Under the pieces are notes generated by a model. It had not been told where the DNA came from, did no database searches, and was given only the letters and a program-made list of their open reading frames with translations. This document shows positions 6,316 through 13,715 of a stretch of DNA of 19,765 nt, one piece after another (positions within the stretch are counted from its first letter, which is position 1; every line of letters starts with the position of its first letter). This DNA comes from Gammaproteobacteria bacterium (GTDB taxonomy: Bacteria > Pseudomonadota > Gammaproteobacteria > S012-40): NCBI GenBank assembly GCA_015491615.1, contig WFVN01000283.1, positions 1 to 19,765 of the forward strand, read 5' to 3'. Made by a program: the position numbers and the translations under genes.

Positions 6316-7506
6316 TCAGGCGGTCGCGGGCGGCGGCACCGGATAGTAGCGCCGGATGCGCCCGGCGAACTCCTGCAGTGCCTGGATGCCGGTGGCCTCG
6401 GCCTGCTGGCACCACTCCTGGAGCTGTTGCAACAGGGCTTCCTGACTCTCCTGCGAGCGGGTCCAGATGGCCTTCAACCGTACCTTGAACTGGTACACGG
6501 TGTTCAGGGTGGGGTTGCGGGCGAGGATCTCCTCTAGGCGCGCCCGGGTGGTGTCGTCCATGAGCGACTCCTCCCGTGCCAGGATACGTCGCGCGCGCTT
6601 GAGGAGGCCGCGGTCGGGGCCGACGGCGCGGCCCAGTTCCTCGGCGTTGACGCGGGCGATGACCTGGCGCGTGTAGTCAGCCATCACCTGGAAACGGTAG
6701 GTGAACAGGGCGCGCAGGGTATCCATGTCCACCGCCGGCTTGGCCGGGCCGATGACCGGCTTGGGGGCCACCTTCTTCACCTTCGCCAGGCCCAGGTAGG
6801 AGAGGAGCTTGATGTACATCCAGCCGATGTCGAACTCCCACCACTTGGAGGAGAGCTTGGCCGAGCTGGCGAAGGTGTGGTGGTTGTTGTGCAACTCCTC
6901 GCCGCCGATGAGGATGCCCCAGGGGACGATGTTGGTGGAGGCGTCGGCGCACTCATAGTTGCGATAGCCCCAGTAGTGGCCGATGCCGTTGATCACGCCG
7001 GCGGCGAAGAAGGGGATCCACAACATCTGCACGGCCCACACGGTGAGGCCGATGGGGCCGAAGAGGAGCACGTCCACCGCCAGGGTGATGAGGATGCCCT
7101 TACCGCTGTGCGGCGTGTAGACGTGTCGCTCCAGCCAGTCGTCCGGCGTGCCGTGGCCGAACTTCTCCAGGATCTCCGGCTGGCGGGCGGCGGCACGGTA
7201 GAGTTCCGCCCCCTCCAGGAGGACCTTCTTCAGGCCCAACACCTGTGGGCTGTGGGGGTCTTCGGGCGTCTCGCACTTGGCGTGGTGCTTGCGGTGGATG
7301 GCCACCCAGGCGCGGGTGACCATGCCGGTGGTGAGCCACAGCCAGAGGCGGAAGAAATGGGCGACGGCCGGGTGCAGGTCGAGGGCGCGGTGCGCCTGGT
7401 GACGGTGCAGGTAGATGGTGACCGCGGCGATGGTGATGTGGGTGGTCAAAAGCGTATAGCCGACGACTTCCCACACGGATGCGTCGATGAGACCGCTGAA
7501 CTGCAT
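6316..7506 (-). CDS. desA: Fatty-acyl/phospholipid delta-9 desaturase, DesA-like, with C-terminal helical extension
   Basis: A 396-residue membrane di-iron desaturase that introduces double bonds into acyl chains. Histidine boxes: H34RHQAH39, H71RKHH75, H206NNHH210, plus GHYWGYRNYE near 176-185. Hydrophobic segments lie at about 15-33, 50-66, 138-158 and 160-175. The sequence resembles Pseudomonas DesA (PA0286), a delta-9 desaturase acting on phospholipid acyl chains. The start at 7506 (MQFSGLIDAS) is preferred over a 22-residue longer frame because AAGGAGG lies 11 bases upstream. After about residue 260 there is a soluble, charged helical tail not needed for the desaturase fold. Residues ~300-388 (RLEEILARNP, LQEWCQQAEATGIQ) recall the C-terminus of ISL3 transposases. 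It converges on rpmG and shares its terminator. Confidence 0.93.
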   Translation of the reverse strand: MQFSGLIDASVWEVVGYTLLTTHITIAAVTIYLHRHQAHRALDLHPAVAHFFRLWLWLTTGMVTRAWVAIHRKHHAKCETPEDPHSPQVLGLKKVLLEGAELYRAAARQPEILEKFGHGTPDDWLERHVYTPHSGKGILITLAVDVLLFGPIGLTVWAVQMLWIPFFAAGVINGIGHYWGYRNYECADASTNIVPWGILIGGEELHNNHHTFASSAKLSSKWWEFDIGWMYIKLLSYLGLAKVKKVAPKPVIGPAKPAVDMDTLRALFTYRFQVMADYTRQVIARVNAEELGRAVGPDRGLLKRARRILAREESLMDDTTRARLEEILARNPTLNTVYQFKVRLKAIWTRSQESQEALLQQLQEWCQQAEATGIQALQEFAGRIRRYYPVPPPATA

Positions 7507-7517
7507 GATGGGTATAA

Positions 7518-7524
7518 CCTCCTT
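7518..7524 (-). promoter_or_regulatory. Ribosome binding site deciding the desaturase start
   Basis: On the - strand AAGGAGG lies 11 bases before the ATG at 7506. It is a perfect Shine-Dalgarno core, and the open frame continues upstream with no comparable site, so it fixes translation at MQFSGL. Confidence 0.8.
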
Positions 7525-7593
7525 GCGCGCCCAAACGGCGTTTCCATCGGGGAGATCCTGTTGGAAACCCATTCAGGACGAGGCCCATGGGGC

Positions 7594-7622
7594 CTGTGAT
7601 AAGATGACGCACCGACTATAAT
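7594..7622 (+). promoter_or_regulatory. Candidate promoter for yfaZ
   Basis: A perfect -10 TATAAT (7617-7622) with only a poor -35 (CTGTGA, 17 bases upstream). It would give a transcript with an untranslated leader of about 105-110 bases before the yfaZ start. The weak -35 suggests an activator may be needed, or that another element is the true promoter. Confidence 0.4.
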
Positions 7623-7736
7623 CCACGGACCGTCGATGCGTCCACATTCCGATTGAGGGTATTCCCTCGGACCCCGTGGCCCATGCATCGTTCGGTCCGA
7701 TTCCGAATCCATGCGAAATCGAGGGGGCTAGAACCC

Positions 7737-8309
7737 ATGGCATATCGATGGACAACGGGGCTGATCGCCCTGGTCTCGAGTCTCGTCGCCACCGCCGCTT
7801 TGGCACAGACGGCCGGCGTCGCCCTGAGCGAGAAGAGCGCCTACTTTACCTATGGGCGCCTGGTGGGCGGGCAGAGTTTCGGGCGCAACGAGCTGGGGTT
7901 CGGGCTCCTCTACAACACTGACAATACTGTTATTTTCCACACCGGCCTGGAAGTGAGTGACGAGGTGGGTACCAGCTTCCCCGGCCTGGAGGCAGGGGTC
8001 GGGGGACGCCTGAATTTAGCCAATCGGGGCGACATCGACGTGCTCGCCTTCGCCATCGGCGGCCACCTGCGCTATCGCATGCCCGACGCCGAGCGTTTCG
8101 CGGTGGCCGGCGAGGGCTACTACGCCCCGGACATCGTCACTTTCCTGGACGCCCGGTCCTTCTGGACCTGGTCCCTGCAGGGAGAGTATGAAATCCTGCC
8201 CACCGCCACCGTTTATTTGGGCTACCGTCGCTTCGAGGCCAGCTTGGGCAGTGGTGCGGACATGGATTTGGACGCTGGCTGGCGGGCGGGTGTGCAGGTC
8301 CGCTTCTGA
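7737..8309 (+). CDS. YfaZ-family outer membrane protein
   Basis: 190 residues. An N-terminal signal peptide (MAYRWTTGLIALVSSLVATA then ALA, cleavage expected before Q24) leads into a beta-rich sequence of alternating hydrophobic residues and glycine turns (LGFGLLYNTDNTVIFHTGLE, GYRRFEASLG) that ends in phenylalanine (VQVRF), the usual last residue of outer-membrane beta-barrels. The pattern matches the YfaZ family, whose role is unknown. The start at 7737 is chosen because a GAGGGGG ribosome site precedes it and the signal peptide begins there. A longer frame from 7653 would bury the signal sequence. It is separated from yebC by 66 bases with no clear terminator. Confidence 0.8.
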   Translation: MAYRWTTGLIALVSSLVATAALAQTAGVALSEKSAYFTYGRLVGGQSFGRNELGFGLLYNTDNTVIFHTGLEVSDEVGTSFPGLEAGVGGRLNLANRGDIDVLAFAIGGHLRYRMPDAERFAVAGEGYYAPDIVTFLDARSFWTWSLQGEYEILPTATVYLGYRRFEASLGSGADMDLDAGWRAGVQVRF

Positions 8310-8375
8310 GGAACGACGATCGCGCCCCATGGATCCAAGCGATCGGGTGTTTTTCGAGCCTTTCGAGAGGTAAGC

Positions 8376-9122
8376 ATGGCAGGACACAGCAAATGGGCCA
8401 ACATCAAACACCGCAAGGGGGCCCAGGACGCCAAGCGAGGCAAGATCTTCACCAAGCTGATCCGTGAGATCACCGTCGCCACCCGCCTGGGCGGGCCGGA
8501 CGCCTCCGCCAACCCGCGCCTGCGCGCCGCTATCGAAAACGCCCTCTCCCACAACATGCCCAAGGATACCATCGAGCGCGCCATCAAACGCGGCTCGGGA
8601 GAGCAGGAAGGAACGGCCTTGGAAGAGGTGCGTTACGAGGGCTACGGCCCCAATGGCGTGGCGGTGATGGTGGATTGCATGACCGACAACCGTAACCGCA
8701 CCGTGGCCGAGGTGCGCCACGCCTTCAGCAAGATGGGAGGCAATCTGGGCACCTCCGGTTCGGTGGCCTATCTGTTCACCGAGCAGGGGGTGCTCAGCTA
8801 TCCGCCGGGGGTGGACGAGGACCGACTCATGGAGGCGGCCCTGGAGGCCGGCGCCGAGGACGTGGTGAGCAACGACGACGGCAGCATCGACGTCCTCACC
8901 ACCCCCGAGGACTTCGGACGCGTGAAGGACGCCCTGGTGGCGGCGGGCCTGGAACCGGAGTCGGCGGAGGTGACCATGCGCGCCTCCACCACCGTCTCCC
9001 TCGACGAAGACGACGCCCGCACCATGCTCAAGCTGCTGGACATGCTCGAGGACCTGGACGACGTCCAGCGCGTGTACTCCAACGCAGACATCAGCGAACA
9101 GGTGTTGGCGAAGCTGGGATGA
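8376..9122 (+). CDS. yebC: YebC/PmpR-family protein (transcriptional regulator / translation factor)
   Basis: 248 residues, full length for the family, starting MAGHSKWANIKHRKGAQDAK, the YebC hallmark, with a GAGAGG ribosome site just upstream. Other signatures are NPRLRAAIENALSHNMPKDTI, EGYGPNGVAVMV and NRTVAEVRHAFSKMGGNLG. Family members have been described as DNA-binding regulators and more recently as ribosome-associated factors that relieve stalling at proline stretches. Which applies here cannot be judged. Location directly before ruvC is conserved in gammaproteobacteria. Its TGA overlaps the ruvC ATG (9119-9122). Confidence 0.97.
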   Translation: MAGHSKWANIKHRKGAQDAKRGKIFTKLIREITVATRLGGPDASANPRLRAAIENALSHNMPKDTIERAIKRGSGEQEGTALEEVRYEGYGPNGVAVMVDCMTDNRNRTVAEVRHAFSKMGGNLGTSGSVAYLFTEQGVLSYPPGVDEDRLMEAALEAGAEDVVSNDDGSIDVLTTPEDFGRVKDALVAAGLEPESAEVTMRASTTVSLDEDDARTMLKLLDMLEDLDDVQRVYSNADISEQVLAKLG

Positions 9123-9619
9123 GCGCCGCCGGGGCGGTCCGCATCCTGGGCGTGGATCCTGGTTCGCGGATCACCGGCTTTGGTATCATCCAGGTGGCCC
9201 GCGGGCGGGCGCGGTACGTGGCCAGCGGATGCCTGCGCCTGGGCGCGGGCCCCATGTCGGAGCGCCTGGCCGAGATCTTCTCCCACATGAGCGCCATCGT
9301 GAACGAATACCGCCCCCAGCAAATGGCCATCGAATCGGTCTTCGTGCGCTTGAACCCGTCTTCCGCCCTCAAGCTGGGGCAGGCGCGCGGGGTCGCCATC
9401 GCCGCCGCCGTGGCCGCCGGCCTGCCGGTGGCGGAGTACAGCCCCACGGCAGTGAAACAGGCGGTGGTGGGCACCGGCCGTGCCGACAAGGCCCAGGTCC
9501 AGCACATGGTCGCCCGCCTCCTCGCCCTCGGCGGCCCACCCCAGGCGGACGCCGCCGACGCCCTCGCGGTGGCCCTGTGCCACGCCCACCACGGACGCTC
9601 GACCTGGGTGGGGCGATGA
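9119..9619 (+). CDS. ruvC: Holliday junction endonuclease RuvC
   Basis: A 166-residue homodimeric resolvase that cuts four-way DNA junctions in recombinational repair. The four metal-binding acidic residues are all present: D13 in GVDPGS, E72 in AIESVF, and D144 and D147 in QADAADALA. They are each shifted by 6 from the E. coli D7/E66/D138/D141 set, so the N-terminus is 6 residues longer. Start and stop both overlap neighbours through ATGA (9119-9122 and 9616-9619), which implies translational coupling with yebC and ruvA. Confidence 0.98.
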   Translation: MSAAGAVRILGVDPGSRITGFGIIQVARGRARYVASGCLRLGAGPMSERLAEIFSHMSAIVNEYRPQQMAIESVFVRLNPSSALKLGQARGVAIAAAVAAGLPVAEYSPTAVKQAVVGTGRADKAQVQHMVARLLALGGPPQADAADALAVALCHAHHGRSTWVGR

Positions 9620-10209
9620 TCGGACGCCTGCGCGGGACCCTGGCCGGCAAACATCCCCCCCTGCTATTGGTGGACGTGGGCGGGGTCGGCTACGAGCTGG
9701 AGGCGCCCATGACTACCTTCTACGACCTGCCCCAGGTGGGCGAGCCGGTCACCCTCCACACCCACTTGGTGGTGCGCGAGGACGCCCACCTCCTGTACGG
9801 TTTCTCCCGCCAGCGCGAGCGCGACCTGTTTCGGCGTCTGATCCGCATCAGCGGTGTCGGTGGGCGTCTCGCCCTGGCCCTCCTTTCGGGGATGAGCGCC
9901 GAGGAATTGGCCGAGGCGGTGCGCGCCAACGACGTCACCCGCCTCACCCGCCTCCCCGGCATCGGCAAGAAGACCGCCGAGCGCCTTATCGTCGAACTGC
10001 GCGATCGGTTCAAGGACGAGGCGGTGAGCGGGCCGGCGATCGGCGCTTCCGAGGCCGTCGCTGCCGATCCCCTGGTGGATGCGCGCCAGGCCCTCGCCGC
10101 CCTCGGTTACAAGCCCGCCGAGGTGGACCGCCTCCTCGCCGGCGTGGAGGCCGCCGGGCGCAGCACCGAGGAGATCATCCGCCAGGCCTTGCAGGGGGCG
10201 GCGCGCTGA
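9616..10209 (+). CDS. ruvA: Holliday junction branch-migration protein RuvA
   Basis: A 197-residue DNA-binding partner of the RuvB motor. The N-terminal OB-fold begins MIGRLRGTLAGKHPPLLLVD. Two helix-hairpin-helix elements follow (LIRISGVGGRLALALLSGM and LTRLPGIGKKTAERLIVELR). After a variable linker the C-terminal RuvB-contact domain reads ARQALAALGYKPAEVDRLL. The ATG at 9616 is confirmed by the family's MIGRL start; the frame stays open upstream through ruvC, but that is a shadow. Its TGA shares one base with the ruvB ATG (TGATG at 10207-10211). Confidence 0.98.
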   Translation: MIGRLRGTLAGKHPPLLLVDVGGVGYELEAPMTTFYDLPQVGEPVTLHTHLVVREDAHLLYGFSRQRERDLFRRLIRISGVGGRLALALLSGMSAEELAEAVRANDVTRLTRLPGIGKKTAERLIVELRDRFKDEAVSGPAIGASEAVAADPLVDARQALAALGYKPAEVDRLLAGVEAAGRSTEEIIRQALQGAAR

Positions 10210-11246
10210 TGGTGTTGGAGACGGACCGCCTGGTGACCACCGAGGCCGTTCCCGGCGAGGCCCAGCTGGAAGGGCGCATCCGCCCGCAGCGTCTGGAAGA
10301 CTACGTGGGCCAGGCCAAGGTGCGCGACCAGCTGAGCCTGTTCGTGGCCGCGGCCAGGGCGCGCGGCGAGGCCCTCGATCACGTCCTCCTGCACGGCCCG
10401 CCCGGGCTCGGCAAGACCACCTTGGCGCACATCATCGCCCACGAGCTGGGGGTCAACCTGCGCCAGACCTCCGGTCCGGTCCTGGAACGGCCTGGGGATC
10501 TCGCCGCCCTGCTCACCAATCTGGAACCGCGCGACGTCCTCTTCGTGGACGAGATCCACCGCCTGAGCCCGGTGGTGGAGGAGGTCCTCTACCCGGCCAT
10601 GGAGGACTACCAGATCGACATCATCATCGGCGAGGGGCCGGCGGCGCGCTCGGTGAAGCTCGATCTGCCCCCCTTCACCCTGGTGGGAGCCACCACCCGC
10701 GCCGGCCTCCTCACCTCGCCCTTGCGTGACCGTTTCGGCATCAACGCCCGCCTGGAGTACTACCGCACCGAAGAGCTGGCGCGCATCGTCCAGCGCTCGG
10801 CGCGCATCCTCGAGGTCCCCATCGAGGAAGCCGGGGCGGTGGAAATCGCCCGCCGCGCGCGCGGCACCCCGCGCATCGCCAACCGCCTCCTGCGGCGCGT
10901 GCGCGATTACGCCCAGGTGCGCGCCCAGGGGCGCATCACCGCCGCCGTCGCCGACGAGGCCTTGAACCTCCTGGACGTGAACAACGAGGGCCTGGACCCC
11001 ATGGACCGGCGCCTCCTGCGGGCGGTGGTGGAGCGCTTCGACGGTGGCCCCGTGGGCCTGGACAACCTGGCTGCCGCCATCGGCGAGGAGCGGGGCACCA
11101 TCGAAGACGTCATCGAGCCCTACCTCATCCAGCGCGGCTTTCTCATGCGCACCCCCCGCGGGCGCGTGGCCACCGCCAACACCTATCGCCTCCTGGGCCT
11201 TTCCGCCCCCGGCAGCGACCTCCTGACGGGGCCGGCCGATGAGTGA
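10209..11246 (+). CDS. ruvB: Holliday junction branch-migration ATPase RuvB
   Basis: A 345-residue AAA+ hexameric motor that pumps DNA through RuvA-bound junctions. Walker A GPPGLGKT is at 63-70, Walker B VLFVDEIHRL at about 110-119 and sensor 1 GATTRAG just after 160, followed by LLTSPLRDRFG and the sensor 2 segment ARGTPRIANRLLRRVRDYAQ. The C-terminal winged helix includes GLDNLAAAIGEERGTIEDV and ends the DNA-binding part with IQRGFLMRTPRGR. The start overlaps the ruvA stop by one base, and the stop overlaps ybgC by 8 bases. Confidence 0.98.
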   Translation: MVLETDRLVTTEAVPGEAQLEGRIRPQRLEDYVGQAKVRDQLSLFVAAARARGEALDHVLLHGPPGLGKTTLAHIIAHELGVNLRQTSGPVLERPGDLAALLTNLEPRDVLFVDEIHRLSPVVEEVLYPAMEDYQIDIIIGEGPAARSVKLDLPPFTLVGATTRAGLLTSPLRDRFGINARLEYYRTEELARIVQRSARILEVPIEEAGAVEIARRARGTPRIANRLLRRVRDYAQVRAQGRITAAVADEALNLLDVNNEGLDPMDRRLLRAVVERFDGGPVGLDNLAAAIGEERGTIEDVIEPYLIQRGFLMRTPRGRVATANTYRLLGLSAPGSDLLTGPADE

Positions 11247-11661
11247 GACGGCCACCCACCGTTACGTCTGGCCCCTGCGGGTCTATTACGAGGACACCGA
11301 CGCCGGCGGCGTCGTCTATCACGCCAACTATCTGAAATTCATGGAACGGGCGCGCACGGAATGGTTGCGCTCGCGGGGTATCGAGCAGGACTGGTTGCGT
11401 GAGCAGCACGGCCTGGTCTTCGCGGTGGTGCGCGCCGACGTCCACTTCCACCGTCCGGCCCGCTTCAACCAGCTCCTGGACGTGGTCCAGGACATCACCC
11501 GCGCCAGCCGCGCAGGCCTCACCTTTCACCAGCGCGTGTGCGAGCAGGGCGTCCACGAAGACCCCCTGTGCGAGGCGCGCGTGCGCGTGGCGGTGGTGGA
11601 CGCCGAGCGCCTCACCCCCCGCCGCCTGCCCCCATCGCTCTACGAGGAGATTCTCGCTTGA
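11239..11661 (+). CDS. ybgC: Acyl-CoA thioesterase YbgC (Tol-Pal associated)
   Basis: A 140-residue hotdog-fold thioesterase. The signature YEDTDAGGVVYHANYLKFME contains the catalytic aspartate (D21) and the following Y/H. FHRPARFNQLLDVV is typical of the 4-hydroxybenzoyl-CoA thioesterase family. YbgC heads the tol-pal cluster in most gammaproteobacteria and has been linked to phospholipid metabolism at the inner membrane, although Tol function does not strictly need it. It begins 8 bases inside ruvB and ends in a TTGA overlap with tolQ, so the ruv and tol blocks are physically fused into one array. Confidence 0.95.
   Translation: MSETATHRYVWPLRVYYEDTDAGGVVYHANYLKFMERARTEWLRSRGIEQDWLREQHGLVFAVVRADVHFHRPARFNQLLDVVQDITRASRAGLTFHQRVCEQGVHEDPLCEARVRVAVVDAERLTPRRLPPSLYEEILA
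11644..11649 (+). promoter_or_regulatory. Ribosome binding site deciding the TTG start of tolQ
   Basis: GAGGAG lies 8 bases before the TTG at 11658 but 20 bases before the first in-frame ATG (11670). The spacing supports TTG initiation, and the resulting N-terminus MNTDM resembles the MTDM start of E. coli TolQ. Confidence 0.65.
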
Positions 11662-12335
11662 ATACCGACATGTCCTTCGTCCACCTCATCGCCGGCGCCA
11701 GCCCCTTCGTGCAATTGGTGATGGCCATCCTCGTTCTCGCCTCCCTCCTCGCCTGGACGGTGATCTTCGCCAAGTGGCGGCAATTGCGCCGGGCGCGGGT
11801 GGCGGCCGAGGCCTTCGAGTCCCGTTTCTGGTCCGGGGCCGAGCTGGCCGGCCTCTACAAGGAACTGGTGCAGAACGAGCTCAAGCCCGGCGAACAGGCG
11901 ATGGAGGCGGTGTTCGTCTCCGGCTTCAAGGAGTTCGCCCGGCTCAAGAAGGAGGGCCTGGAACCGGACGAGATCATGGACGGGGTGCAACGGAGCATGC
12001 GCGTCGCCCTGGGGCGGCAGATGGAGATCCTGGAACAACACCTGCCTTTCCTCGCCACCGTCGGTTCCACCAGTCCCTACATCGGCCTGCTGGGCACGGT
12101 ATGGGGCATCATGAACGCCTTCCGTGCCCTCAGCGGCGTCAAGCAGGCCACCCTGGCGATGGTCGCCCCCGGCATCGCCGAGGCCCTCATCGCCACCGCC
12201 TTCGGTCTCTTCGCCGCCATCCCGGCGGTCGTCGCCTACAATCGCCTGATCACCGACGTGGACCGCCTGGCCGGCCGCTTCCAGGCCTTCCAGGAAGAAT
12301 TCGTCAACATCCTGCAACGACAGGTACGCCGCTGA
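11658..12335 (+). CDS. tolQ: Tol-Pal proton channel subunit TolQ
   Basis: 225 residues if translation starts at TTG 11658 (221 from ATG 11670). TolQ is the ExbB/MotA-type inner-membrane subunit that, with TolR, uses the proton gradient to energise TolA. It has three membrane helices: about 18-37, then within LPFLATVGSTSPYIGLLGTV (near 130-155) and TLAMVAPGIAEALIATAFGL (near 165-195), with a large cytoplasmic loop between the first and second. The ExbB/TolQ signature GLLGTVWGIMNAF is intact. The TTG overlaps the ybgC stop as TTGA, and the TGA shares one base with the tolR ATG. Confidence 0.96.
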   Translation: MNTDMSFVHLIAGASPFVQLVMAILVLASLLAWTVIFAKWRQLRRARVAAEAFESRFWSGAELAGLYKELVQNELKPGEQAMEAVFVSGFKEFARLKKEGLEPDEIMDGVQRSMRVALGRQMEILEQHLPFLATVGSTSPYIGLLGTVWGIMNAFRALSGVKQATLAMVAPGIAEALIATAFGLFAAIPAVVAYNRLITDVDRLAGRFQAFQEEFVNILQRQVRR

Positions 12336-12775
12336 TGCCCGCTCCCGCGCCTCGCCAGCGCCGTCGGCCGATGGCCGAGATCAACGTCGTCCCTTACATC
12401 GACGTGACTCTGGTGCTGTTGGTAGTTTTCATCGTCGCCGCCCCGCTGTTCACCCAAGGGGTGGAAGTGGACCTGCCCCAGGCGGCCGCCACTCCCATCG
12501 TCCCCGAGGAGGACAAAGAGCCGCTGGTGGTGACGGTGGACGCCCAGGGGCGCTTTTTCGTCAACGTGGGCGAAGACCCCGAGGCGCCGGTGGACGAAGT
12601 CACCCTGGTGAACCGGGTGGCGGCGGTGTTGCGCCATCAGCCGGGGACGCCGGTGCTGGTGCGCGGTGACCGGGACGTTCCCTACGGGCGGGTGGTGGAG
12701 GCCATGAGCCTGCTGCAGCGGGCCGGCGCCCCCCGTGTCGGTCTCGTCACCGAGCCGCCGGAGGGGCATGGCTGA
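12335..12775 (+). CDS. tolR: Tol-Pal proton channel subunit TolR
   Basis: A 146-residue ExbD-family protein with a short basic cytoplasmic N-terminus (PAPRQRRRPMAEINVVPYID), one membrane helix and a periplasmic domain to the C-terminus. The membrane-embedded proton-path aspartate is D23, the same number as in E. coli TolR, in VVPYIDVTLVLLVVFIV. The periplasmic part includes TPVLVRGDRDVPYGRVVEAM, typical of ExbD/TolR. Both ends share a single base with neighbouring genes (TGATG at tolQ/tolR and tolR/tolA). Confidence 0.96.
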   Translation: MPAPAPRQRRRPMAEINVVPYIDVTLVLLVVFIVAAPLFTQGVEVDLPQAAATPIVPEEDKEPLVVTVDAQGRFFVNVGEDPEAPVDEVTLVNRVAAVLRHQPGTPVLVRGDRDVPYGRVVEAMSLLQRAGAPRVGLVTEPPEGHG

Positions 12776-13698
12776 TGTTCGATCTCGTGCGCCGCTATCC
12801 TTCGGCCTTCGTCCTTGCCCTCGTGCTGCACGTGGTGTTCGCTGGGATTCTCGTCCTCAGCCTCGACTGGACCCCTGCCCCCGAGCCGGTCGTGTCCCAG
12901 GGAGAAATCGTTCAGGCGGTGGCGGTGGACGAGGCCAAGGTGCAGGAAGAGATCGCCCGCCTGCAGGCCGCCGAGGAGGCCAAGCGCAAGGAAGAAGAAG
13001 CGCGTCTGCGCAAGTTGCGACAGGAGGCGGAAGAGGCGCGCAAGGCGCGCGAAGCGGAACAGCGGCGCCTGCGCGAACTGGAGGCCAAGCGCCGCGCCGA
13101 GGCGGAGGCCAAGAAAAGGGCCGAGGAAGAACGACGGCGGATCGAAGAGGCCAAGCGCCGGGCCGCCGAGGAGAAGGCGCGCCTGGAAGCGGAAAAGCGC
13201 CGCATCGCGGAAGAGAAGGCACGCGCCGAGGCCGAACGCCGTCGTATCGAAGAAGAGAAGCGCAAGGCCGAAGAAGCCGCCCGGAAGGCTAAAGAAGAAG
13301 CCGAACGCCTGGCTGCCGAACGGCGGCGCCAGGAAGAAGAAGCCGAACGGCGCCGGCAACTGGCCGAGGAAGCCCGCCGGCGTGCCGCCCAGAGGGCCGC
13401 CGAAGAGGTCGCTCTGAAGGAGGTGGCCCGCTACCGCGCCCTCATCAAACAGCGCATCGAACAGAGCTGGATCAAGCCGCCCGGCTTCCGCCCGGGGATG
13501 TCGGCGGAGGTGAAGGTGCGTATCATGCCGGGTGGGCGTGTGGCTCAAGTGCAGGTAGTGAAGAGCAGCGGTGATGTGGTGTTCGATCGGTCGGTCGAAG
13601 ACGCCGTCTATCGCGCCGAACCCTTGCCGTTGCCGTCGAAACCCGAGTTGATGAAATATTTCCGTGATTTACATTTGGTATTCAAGCCGGAAGCCTGA
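12775..13698 (+). CDS. tolA: Tol-Pal spanning protein TolA
   Basis: 307 residues bridging inner membrane and outer-membrane Pal/TolB. A membrane anchor at about 10-30 (SAFVLALVLHVVFAGILVLS) is followed by a long Ala/Glu/Lys/Arg-rich helical region at about 45-215 (many KRRAEEEA-type units, very few turn residues). The globular C-terminal domain at about 219-307 (YRALIKQRIEQSW, MPGGRVAQVQVVKSSGDVVF) has a TonB/TolA fold. In the anchor, His19 corresponds to E. coli His22, but the Ser normally four residues earlier (S18) is Ala15. It overlaps tolR by one base. tolB follows after 17 bases. Confidence 0.95.
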   Translation: MFDLVRRYPSAFVLALVLHVVFAGILVLSLDWTPAPEPVVSQGEIVQAVAVDEAKVQEEIARLQAAEEAKRKEEEARLRKLRQEAEEARKAREAEQRRLRELEAKRRAEAEAKKRAEEERRRIEEAKRRAAEEKARLEAEKRRIAEEKARAEAERRRIEEEKRKAEEAARKAKEEAERLAAERRRQEEEAERRRQLAEEARRRAAQRAAEEVALKEVARYRALIKQRIEQSWIKPPGFRPGMSAEVKVRIMPGGRVAQVQVVKSSGDVVFDRSVEDAVYRAEPLPLPSKPELMKYFRDLHLVFKPEA

Positions 13699-13715
13699 CG
13701 ATCTCTAAGGAAAGG

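Larger units (their letters stand above)
7507..7736. other. Divergent intergenic region between the desaturase and yfaZ
   Basis: 230 bases holding control signals for two divergent genes. Visible elements: the inverted repeat AGGCCC-ATG-GGGCCT (7581-7595); a perfect TATAAT (7617-7622) on the + strand; a small hairpin GAGGG-TATT-CCCTC (7655-7668); and 7-base arms TCGGACC (7667-7673) and GGTCCGA (7694-7700). I found no convincing - strand promoter. None of the palindromes matches an operator I can name. Confidence 0.5.

Noticed and set aside
7653..7736. 28-residue N-terminal extension of the YfaZ-family protein
   Set aside because: It would place the signal peptide internally and lacks a ribosome site. 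The ATG at 7737 has GAGGGGG upstream and begins directly with the signal sequence.
12912..13420. Low-complexity repeat region in tolA as a tandem DNA repeat or mobile element
   Set aside because: The periodicity is at the protein level (charged coiled coil) with varied codons, as in every TolA. There is no exact DNA repeat unit.
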